IMG/VR virus record: IMGVR_UViG_3300023116_003268
Coordinates: 1 to 20,568 of that record
Source: a virus
DNA length: 20,568 nt
Strand: one strand, 5' to 3'
Shown: positions 1-4,558 of the stretch, one piece after another
How positions within the stretch are numbered: position 1 is the stretch's first letter
Layout: each line of letters begins with the position of its first letter
The notes under the pieces: model-generated
Told to the model about the DNA's origin: nothing
Databases searched by the model: none
Seen by the model: the letters and a program-made list of their open reading frames with translations, nothing else
Position numbers and translations under genes: made by a program

Positions 1-155
1 AAGAAGTTGGACCTGCAGAACCACAAAATGGTTCTTACAGGAAAGGCGACATTGTTTGGAATGATAATCCACAACCAACTGGATGGATAGGTTGGGTGTG
101 TATTAGAGATGGAAGTCCAGGAACTTGGAAGCCATTCGGAAATATTTCTAGATAA
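1..155 (+). CDS. C-terminal end of a phage fibre-like protein (5' partial)
   Basis: An open frame enters from the left edge (first full codon at position 3) and ends at TAA 153-155. The last 50 residues contain GSYRKGDIVWN, then GWIGWVCI and PGTWKPFG. This Gly/Trp-rich ending is familiar from the C-termini of phage tail fibres and other virion surface proteins, where it forms a small beta module that may bind a surface ligand or help trimerisation. That role is known only for similar proteins and is inferred here. The next gene starts directly after the stop codon, so the two are probably on one transcript. The N-terminal part is outside the window, so length and attachment domain cannot be judged. 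Confidence 0.7.
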   Translation, partial: EVGPAEPQNGSYRKGDIVWNDNPQPTGWIGWVCIRDGSPGTWKPFGNISR

Positions 156-437
156 ATGAAAAATTTGTTATTACAAGTTAAATTGTGGAAATACTTTGCC
201 TGGAGTTTTCCATTAATATTTCTAGCGGCGCAGTATCTTTTGCATGTGTTCGGCTTTGATGATATTATGGGACAATTAATTGTAATCGGCGGGGAAATTT
301 TCTTTACAGTAAGTGTAATATGGTGGTGGTGGGCAGTGCATAATATTGCAAATATGATACAGTCTCTAAATAACGCAAATAAAAACTTAGAAAAGGTTGC
401 AGATCAAATAGGTTTGCTAAGAAAAGATCTTAAATGA
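156..437 (+). CDS. Small two-helix membrane protein, unknown function
   Basis: A 93-residue protein. A basic N-terminus (KNLLLQVKLWK) is followed by two hydrophobic segments at about residues 12-32 and 41-62. The second contains four consecutive tryptophans (VIWWWW). The C-terminal 30 residues (IANMIQSLNNANKNLEKVAD and onward) look like an amphipathic helix or short coiled coil. The ATG directly follows the stop codon of the preceding fibre gene and has no clear Shine-Dalgarno sequence, so translation probably depends on coupling. I do not recognise a named family. The topology, two helices plus a charged tail, could fit a holin, an antiholin or a membrane-remodelling protein, but nothing in the sequence decides between these. 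Confidence 0.75.
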   Translation: MKNLLLQVKLWKYFAWSFPLIFLAAQYLLHVFGFDDIMGQLIVIGGEIFFTVSVIWWWWAVHNIANMIQSLNNANKNLEKVADQIGLLRKDLK

Positions 438-444
438 GAATAGC

Positions 445-1026
445 ATGTTTGTTATTGGAAATGGTGAAAGTAGATTAAAAGTAAATCTAGGTAAACTGCC
501 CAGACCTCATGTCGGATGTAATGCTATAATCAGAGATCATTCTGTAGAATATCTAGTTTGTGTTGATAGAAAGATGGTAAAAGAAGCCATTGATAGAAAC
601 GCAAATGACTATAGTTTAGTATACACTCGCAACGATTGGTATGATTCTTTCAGGGCAAAACATATACGTAAGGTTCCTAAGTTGCCTTACTTAGGCGAAG
701 AGAGATGGGATGAGCCATTTCAATGGGGTAGTGGTCCATATGCTGTTCTTATTGCAGCAATGTATGCAAAGGAAAAGTATGTTAATTTAATTGGGTTTGA
801 TTTGTATAGCAAAGACAAACATATCAATAATGTTTATAAAGACACTGTTAACTACGACAGTGCAAATAAAAGAGCTGTAGATCCTCGATATTGGGTACAT
901 CAAATAGGGATGGTGTTTCGATGCTTTCCTAAAATTAAATTTACAATTTATCAGACGCCTGACTGGGTATTACCAAAAGAATGGAAATATCCTAATGTTT
1001 CACTTGACAATCTAAATAATTTGTAA
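445..1026 (+). CDS. Conserved phage protein with GNGES motif, possible glycosyltransferase-like fold
   Basis: A 193-residue protein starting MFVIGNGESR. The N-terminal beta strand followed by a GNGxS loop, then 'GCNAIIRD' and 'EYLVCVDRKMV', resembles the start of GT42 sialyltransferases and of DUF115-type proteins, which begin with a similar GNGPS loop followed by a 'CN' element. A second glycine-aspartate element occurs at 'LIGFDLYS' near residue 115. These are pattern similarities only; no catalytic residue can be assigned with confidence. The gene lies 7 bases after the membrane-protein gene, with GAGAA as a weak ribosome site. Its last codons contain the -35 box of the promoter for the next operon. 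Two genes downstream there is a clear GT-A glycosyltransferase, so a joint role in sugar decoration is conceivable but unproven. Confidence 0.6.
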   Translation: MFVIGNGESRLKVNLGKLPRPHVGCNAIIRDHSVEYLVCVDRKMVKEAIDRNANDYSLVYTRNDWYDSFRAKHIRKVPKLPYLGEERWDEPFQWGSGPYAVLIAAMYAKEKYVNLIGFDLYSKDKHINNVYKDTVNYDSANKRAVDPRYWVHQIGMVFRCFPKIKFTIYQTPDWVLPKEWKYPNVSLDNLNNL

Positions 1027-1032
1027 TATAAT
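1004..1032 (+). promoter_or_regulatory. Consensus sigma70 promoter for the queD-like operon
   Basis: TTGACA at 1004-1009 and TATAAT at 1027-1032 are separated by exactly 17 bases; both hexamers match the bacterial consensus perfectly. The -35 box is inside the last codons of the preceding gene. The predicted transcription start is near 1039, giving a leader of about 63 bases before the ATG at 1102. A host-polymerase promoter of this strength fits early expression. A 7-bp AT-only inverted repeat (TTGTAAT/ATTACAA, 1021-1027 and 1034-1040) overlaps the -10 box and could be an operator or chance in AT-rich DNA. Confidence 0.8.
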
Positions 1033-1038
1033 AATTAC

Positions 1039-1101
1039 AATATAGGACTTGGCGTCAACCCTAATAATTCTGCCGCCACATATTTTAAATAGGAGAAATA
1101 T
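1039..1101 (+). promoter_or_regulatory. Structured 5' leader upstream of queD-like gene (candidate regulatory RNA)
   Basis: The predicted leader contains TGGCG (1050-1054) and CGCCA (1074-1078), which can form a 5-bp stem with a 19-base loop. The loop holds CCTA (1060-1063), complementary to TAGG (1090-1093), which is the start of the AGGAG ribosome site (1091-1095). Alternatively CCTA can pair with TAGG at 1043-1046. Loop-to-SD pairing of this kind is the layout of small preQ1 riboswitches, and the gene downstream is of the QueD family. The known preQ1-I and preQ1-II consensus sequences are not matched, so this is only a candidate. Confidence 0.25.
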
Positions 1102-1581
1102 ATGGCTTACTACTCAACAAAAACATATGGACACAACATCGGACTTTCAGCAGTATTCCGGCAACCCAACGCAGATCATTCTCACTGCCATTTATTACAT
1201 GGATATAGTTTAGCATTTAAATTTACATTTGGATGTAGAGATCTTGATAATAAAAACTGGGCTGTAGACTTTGGAGGACTAAAACCTTTGAAGGCTTGGC
1301 TCGAAGATAGTTTTGATCATAAAACTTGCATTGATATTGCTGACCCGCACAAAGCTGAGTTTTATCAGTTACAGGATTTAGACCTTTGCGAAGTGAGAGA
1401 GTTTGACGGTGTAGGTACAGAAAAGTTTGCAGAACATGCATGGCGCTTTGCAGATCAGTTGGTTAAAGAAATGACAGACGGTCGTTGTTGGTGCGAATCA
1501 GTTGAATGTGCAGAGCATGGTGCTAACAGTGCAATCTATACACCCTTTCAAGTACAGAAGATGTCGTTTGTAGATGGCTAA
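1102..1581 (+). CDS. queD: 6-pyruvoyl-tetrahydropterin synthase / QueD-like protein, divergent zinc site
   Basis: A 159-residue member of the PTPS/QueD fold family, which makes 6-carboxytetrahydropterin on the way to queuosine and other 7-deazaguanines. Recognisable parts are C29-x3-H33-G34, 'AVDFGGLKPLK' (54-64), the catalytic-type 'DHK' (72-74) and a late Glu in 'SVECAEHG'. Compared with Escherichia coli QueD, two of the three zinc histidines appear changed: AAHR becomes AVFR (H to F19) and HGH becomes HGY35. A His-rich stretch, D25-H-S-H-C-H30, lies just before and could supply other ligands. This pattern suggests a phage subfamily whose exact substrate is uncertain. Start: AGGAG at 1091-1095, 6 bases before the ATG. 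It overlaps the glycosyltransferase gene by 8 bases. No QueC, QueE or FolE gene is in the window. Confidence 0.8.
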   Translation: MAYYSTKTYGHNIGLSAVFRQPNADHSHCHLLHGYSLAFKFTFGCRDLDNKNWAVDFGGLKPLKAWLEDSFDHKTCIDIADPHKAEFYQLQDLDLCEVREFDGVGTEKFAEHAWRFADQLVKEMTDGRCWCESVECAEHGANSAIYTPFQVQKMSFVDG

Positions 1582-2389
1582 GATTGACAAAACAAAATAC
1601 ACAAAAGATCAATGGAAAGTTATTAAGCATCAAAGAAAGATAGAAAAAAATCTAAAATCTTTATATTCTGCTACAAAAGACACAGAAGAAAAACGTTATA
1701 TACTTTGCTTAAAACACGGTACAAAGTACAGTGCTGATTACGTTAACAAGCTATACAACAGTGTAAAAAGACACTGTACGCTTCCATTTGAAATGGTGTG
1801 TTTAACCGAAGACTCTAGCGGAATAGACAAAAATATAAGAATTTTACCTTTACCTGAAAATTTGACAGGGTGGTGGTGTAAACCTTATATGTACAGCAAA
1901 GATTTACCTCTAAATGGCACAGTGCTATATTTGGACTTGGATGTTGTTATTGCAGGTAATATAGATAAACTGTTCGAATATCAGCCTCACAAATGGTGTA
2001 CAATTAGAGATTTTACAAGAGCTATGCGTCCTAAATGGAACAAGTACAATTCTAGTGTGATCCGATTTAAAGTTGGCGAACTAGATGATGTATGGCAAAA
2101 GTATATTGTAGATCCAAACAAAATAATAAAGAGATATTTTGGAGATCAAGATTACTTGTTCGATGCTGTAAAACACAATCAACCTTTATTGTTTCCTGAC
2201 AGCTGGATATTAAGCTGGAAGTGGGAAGTAAGATCATCCAAAACACTATTACCAGGACACAAAGGTACAAGGAAATTACAAATAATAGAAGATGTAGTGC
2301 CACCTCCTGATTGTTGCATTACTGTTTTCCACGGAGATCCCAATCCTCACAACTGTGAAGATCCATGGGTGGTTGACAACTGGAAGTAA
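1574..2389 (+). CDS. GT-A-fold glycosyltransferase (GT8-like)
   Basis: A 271-residue protein. A basic, helical N-terminus (1-40) precedes a nucleotide-sugar transferase domain. Seen motifs: 'YILCLKHGTKYSADYV' (42-57) as first strand and helix, 'VLYLDLDVVI' with the DxD metal site at D121-D123, 'NSSVIRF' (159-165) in the place of the GT8 'NTGV' element, 'GDQDYL' (190-195), and 'FHGDPNPH' (252-259) as the conserved late His-Gly-x-Pro loop. Such enzymes transfer a sugar from a UDP- or similar donor using Mn2+; the acceptor cannot be told from sequence. In phages they modify DNA bases, virion proteins or host surface glycans. The gene overlaps the queD-like gene (ATGGCTAA), indicating translational coupling. 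Confidence 0.85.
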   Translation: MAKIDKTKYTKDQWKVIKHQRKIEKNLKSLYSATKDTEEKRYILCLKHGTKYSADYVNKLYNSVKRHCTLPFEMVCLTEDSSGIDKNIRILPLPENLTGWWCKPYMYSKDLPLNGTVLYLDLDVVIAGNIDKLFEYQPHKWCTIRDFTRAMRPKWNKYNSSVIRFKVGELDDVWQKYIVDPNKIIKRYFGDQDYLFDAVKHNQPLLFPDSWILSWKWEVRSSKTLLPGHKGTRKLQIIEDVVPPPDCCITVFHGDPNPHNCEDPWVVDNWK

Positions 2390-2401
2390 AGAGTGTATAT
2401 T
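2373..2401 (+). promoter_or_regulatory. Sigma70-like promoter predicted to give a leaderless uvsE message
   Basis: TTGACA (2373-2378) and TATATT (2396-2401) are spaced 17 bases apart, at the very end of the glycosyltransferase gene. Counting the last -10 base as -7 puts +1 at 2408, the A of the ATG of the UV endonuclease gene. No Shine-Dalgarno sequence sits at a normal distance from that ATG, which fits a leaderless transcript. Confidence 0.6.
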
Positions 2402-2407
2402 AAAACA

Positions 2408-3496
2408 ATGAAAAATATCCAACGCATAGGCTTTGCATGCAAATACATGCATCCAGACCAAACGCAGAAGAAAAAACTGCTGGAGGAAATCCAGCGGCCA
2501 CTAAATACCCGTAGCACAACAGTACAGTGGCTCAATAGACAAACACGTGATGTTGCCGAACAACGACTGTGGGACATCATGGTGCATAACATACAGTCGT
2601 ATTACAACCTTATAAAATACGTAGGAGGATTACCTAATGCTTTACGAATGGTTAGATTGGGGAGTGATGTACTTCCTGTATTCACTGAGCCTACTTGGTG
2701 TTATTATTGGCAACGTCCTGATGTGGTCCGATATTGTGAGGAGCATTTCGCAAGGGTCGGCGCCCTCGCTAGGTCGCTTGATGTCAGGCTCAGTATGCAT
2801 CCTGGTCAGTTTACTGTGCTGGCAAGTGATAATGATGATATAGTAGAGAGATCAATTGAGGAATTTGAGTATCACATCAACGTTGCGAGGTGGATGGGCT
2901 ATGGCGTTAATTGGCAAGACTTCAAGTGTAACGTCCACATCTCAGGACGCAGAGGTCCAGCCGGTATCATCAACGCACTTCAACGATTGTCTCCAGAAGC
3001 AAGAAACTGCATTACTATTGAAAACGACGAAAACAAGTGGGGACTCGACGCAAGTCTCGAACTTGCCGAACATGTCGCACTCGTACTTGACATACACCAT
3101 CACTGGTGCCGTGAAGGAGAATACATTCGTCCCACCGACGATAGATTTGCTCGCGTGATTGATAGTTGGCGTGGTGTGCGCCCTGTGATTCATTACAGTG
3201 TTAGTCGAGAGGATCTAATTGGCAATTATCCTACTAATATGCGCCCTAACATGGACTCTCTGTTAGAAGCAGGCTACAAAAAAGCAAAACTGCGAGCGCA
3301 CAGTGATTATATGTGGAATAATGCTGTTAACGATTGGGCATTAGAGTTTTTACCTTATGCAGACATTATGGTAGAATCTAAATGTAAAAACTTGGCTAGT
3401 ATTGCACTACATAAATACAGTATGGAGAAGAACAATGAACTATTTGAACAAGATGTACGGCAGAAACAAGCCGGACCAGACCCAATCATTATCTAA
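2408..3496 (+). CDS. uvsE: UV damage endonuclease (UVDE/UvsE family)
   Basis: A 362-residue TIM-barrel-type UV damage endonuclease, which nicks DNA 5' to pyrimidine dimers and other lesions in a metal-dependent, light-independent repair pathway. Signature elements are present in family order: 'RIGFAC' (6-11), 'RLSMHPGQF' (127-135), 'ENDEN' (205-209), 'LDIHHHW' (227-233), 'IHYS' (261-264), 'HSDYMW' (298-303) and 'IMVESKCKN' (320-328). These supply the expected His, Glu and Asp metal ligands, so the enzyme looks intact. I chose ATG 2408 because family members begin near RIG; a GTG at 2393 would add five residues. The middle of the gene is richer in G+C (for example 2761-2820, about 55%) than neighbouring genes. 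The last 62 bases overlap the next gene in another frame, giving a non-family tail after residue 337. Confidence 0.93.
   Translation: MKNIQRIGFACKYMHPDQTQKKKLLEEIQRPLNTRSTTVQWLNRQTRDVAEQRLWDIMVHNIQSYYNLIKYVGGLPNALRMVRLGSDVLPVFTEPTWCYYWQRPDVVRYCEEHFARVGALARSLDVRLSMHPGQFTVLASDNDDIVERSIEEFEYHINVARWMGYGVNWQDFKCNVHISGRRGPAGIINALQRLSPEARNCITIENDENKWGLDASLELAEHVALVLDIHHHWCREGEYIRPTDDRFARVIDSWRGVRPVIHYSVSREDLIGNYPTNMRPNMDSLLEAGYKKAKLRAHSDYMWNNAVNDWALEFLPYADIMVESKCKNLASIALHKYSMEKNNELFEQDVRQKQAGPDPIII
3410..3417 (+). promoter_or_regulatory. Possible late promoter (CATAAATA) inside uvsE
   Basis: CATAAATA matches the core of T4-type late promoters (TATAAATA) and differs by one base from the GATAAATA found four times downstream. 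Its last A is 18 bases before ATG 3435, close to the 19-20 base spacing of those sites. The predicted RNA would start near 3424, directly at the GGAG ribosome site. It lies in uvsE coding sequence, so chance is possible. Confidence 0.45.
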
Positions 3497-3692
3497 TAAA
3501 AATCCTAATAGAGTTTTAGGTGGATTGCGTGGGCAAGGCGTCGATACTATGACCGTATTAGGTGAAGATGGTGCAGAACATGTTATTCCCAGTCAAAAAT
3601 ATGTACAAGGTTTAGAAGAAAAAATCAGATCTTCTGAAGCGCGGCTAACAGTATTAGAAAAACAACTTAAAAGGATTCTAAGAAATGATTAA
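3435..3692 (+). CDS. Small coiled-coil phage protein
   Basis: An 85-residue protein. The N-terminal third is polar and basic (NYLNKMYGRNKPDQ). The middle holds 'DTMTVLGEDGAEHVIPSQKYV', and the C-terminal 35 residues (LEEKIRSSEARLTVLEKQLK) form a clear heptad-type coiled coil. I know similar small proteins only as hypothetical proteins of marine T4-like phages. The start at ATG 3435 is supported by GGAG at 3424-3427; an in-frame TTG at 3402 lies further inside uvsE and has no ribosome site. The gene overlaps uvsE by 62 bases and the next gene by 8 (ATGATTAA). A candidate late promoter 18 bases upstream suggests a late, possibly assembly-related role. Confidence 0.75.
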   Translation: MNYLNKMYGRNKPDQTQSLSNKNPNRVLGGLRGQGVDTMTVLGEDGAEHVIPSQKYVQGLEEKIRSSEARLTVLEKQLKRILRND

Positions 3693-3846
3693 GAAATGGG
3701 TAGATACTCGTATTAAAGAGCGCACATCATGGGACGGCATAGTTCTTATAGGAGCAGGTCTTGCCATGCTACTAGCACCAACTAATATTATTGGTTTAGG
3801 CTGTATTGCTTACGGTGCCTGGACTATTTGGAAAAAAGAAGATTAG
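3685..3846 (+). CDS. 53-residue single-helix membrane protein
   Basis: Sequence begins MIKKWVDTRIKERTSWDG and continues with one hydrophobic segment (about residues 19-47, rich in Gly, Ala, Leu and Ile), ending in WKKED. A charged N-terminal helix, a single or hairpin-like membrane segment and a short charged tail are clear. It resembles short conserved membrane proteins of marine T4-like phages that have no assigned function. The ATG overlaps the stop of the coiled-coil gene (ATGATTAA), so it is probably translated by coupling. Its TAG (3844-3846) overlaps the stop codon of the convergent minus-strand gene, leaving no room for a separate terminator between them. Confidence 0.75.
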   Translation: MIKKWVDTRIKERTSWDGIVLIGAGLAMLLAPTNIIGLGCIAYGAWTIWKKED

Positions 3847-4130
3847 AGTTTACCAATAGGGATGTCAGAACTAGCAGAAAAATTCCATTTCTGCTTTTGT
3901 TCTACACCCTTTTTTTGTGCAAATTTCTTACTATCACAGTTCTTACACACGTGAAAGTAGGAATTAGATAATCTTTTTGGATCCATATTACCTCTTTGTC
4001 TTTCAAATTGTTGATCACAGTTGTCGCATCTTAGCATAACCATGGTTATATACCTTGTGTAGTTATGTACCTTACCTAATTTGCTAGTTCTCGTGTGTTC
4101 TTTTTTAACAGTGTATTCTTTTAAAAACAT
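3843..4130 (-). CDS. Small zinc-ribbon protein on the opposite strand
   Basis: A 95-residue protein, the only convincing minus-strand gene here. It has C35-x2-C38 and C62-x2-C65, separated by 23 residues, in a context (LRCDNCDQQFERQRG and HVCKNCDSKKFAQKKG) typical of a zinc ribbon or knuckle. The surrounding residues are strongly basic, which fits nucleic-acid binding. The N-terminal 30 residues (EYTVKKEHTRTSKLGK) are also basic. I recognise it only as a conserved hypothetical type in T4-like phages, sometimes likened to zinc-binding parts of HNH proteins; no HNH catalytic motif is present. It converges with the 53-residue gene and is divergent from the Fe-S carrier gene. A TATAAT on the minus strand lies just upstream. 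No strong ribosome site is visible. Confidence 0.75.
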   Translation of the reverse strand: MFLKEYTVKKEHTRTSKLGKVHNYTRYITMVMLRCDNCDQQFERQRGNMDPKRLSNSYFHVCKNCDSKKFAQKKGVEQKQKWNFSASSDIPIGKL

Positions 4131-4148
4131 AATTATATTTACATTAAG

Positions 4149-4154
4149 ATTATA
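4149..4154 (-). promoter_or_regulatory. Possible -10 box for the minus-strand zinc-ribbon gene
   Basis: The reverse strand reads TATAAT at 4154-4149, 18 bases before the start codon at 4130. No recognisable -35 box lies at 16-18 bases spacing, so this is a weak call. It sits between the two divergent starts and beside the late promoter of the Fe-S carrier gene. Confidence 0.3.
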
Positions 4155-4162
4155 AAACGATA

Positions 4163-4171
4163 CGATAAATA
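4163..4171 (+). promoter_or_regulatory. T4-type late promoter CGATAAATA
   Basis: CGATAAATA with a final A 19 bases before ATG 4190. The core ATAAATA is that of T4 late promoters, read by host polymerase with the phage sliding clamp and gp55-type sigma. The predicted start near 4178 leaves only AAGGAG and a short spacer before the ATG. It opens the long virion block. Confidence 0.75.
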
Positions 4172-4189
4172 CTCATATAAGGAGCAAAA

Positions 4190-4543
4190 ATGAGCTTGAT
4201 TACAGTTACTCCCCAGGCAAATAGCCAAATTGGAAAACTTTGTGAAGAAAACAAGTGCTATGCAATAACACTTAATATCAAAGGCGGAGGATGTGCTGGA
4301 TTCGAATACGAATGGGGTGTTTCACAACAAGAAGAAATAGATAAACATGATTTTATCGTTACTTGTGATGAAGGCAACTTTGTTGTAGGAGCTCATAGTT
4401 TGATGTTCTTAGCAGGATCTGAAATAGATTATGTTAAATCTATTATAGGATCACAATTTGAAATAAAAAATCCTAATGCTCAAAGTAGCTGCGGGTGCGG
4501 AGTTAGTGTAAACTTTGACATGGATAGAATTCCAAATTTATAA
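4190..4543 (+). CDS. A-type iron-sulfur carrier (IscA/ErpA/HesB-like)
   Basis: A 117-residue protein, the usual length for A-type carriers, which bind and pass on Fe-S clusters or iron. The three signature cysteines are present: C35 in 'GGGCAGFEY' (32-40) and C101 and C103 in 'SSCGCGVS'. Other family marks are the start 'ITVTPQA' and 'LAGSEIDYV' before a GSQFEIKNPNA strand. It should therefore be competent to bind a cluster. The gene has a strong AAGGAG (4179-4184) and its own late promoter, and lies 15 bases before the giant fibre gene. Its expression with virion genes suggests a late role: assembling a metal centre in a virion protein, or serving host metabolism late in infection. The sequence does not decide. 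Confidence 0.92.
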   Translation: MSLITVTPQANSQIGKLCEENKCYAITLNIKGGGCAGFEYEWGVSQQEEIDKHDFIVTCDEGNFVVGAHSLMFLAGSEIDYVKSIIGSQFEIKNPNAQSSCGCGVSVNFDMDRIPNL

Positions 4544-4558
4544 ACGGAGCAAAATTAA

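Noticed and set aside
151-158. GATAAATG resembling the late promoter motif at the start of the two-helix membrane gene
   Set aside because: It overlaps the start codon itself, so RNA begun there would miss the gene's start; the last base also breaks the motif.
1021-1040. TTGTAAT/ATTACAA inverted repeat as a terminator after the GNGES gene
   Set aside because: All-AT stem except one pair, no T-run, and it overlaps the -10 box of a consensus promoter.
1039-1101. A known preQ1-I or preQ1-II riboswitch
   Set aside because: Neither consensus fits; the A-rich tail of class I and the second hairpin of class II are missing. Kept only as a candidate new leader element.
2637-3193. Other frames of 68-100 codons on both strands inside uvsE
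   Set aside because: They lie within a gene with clear family motifs and have no motif or ribosome site of their own; the higher G+C there lowers the chance of stops.
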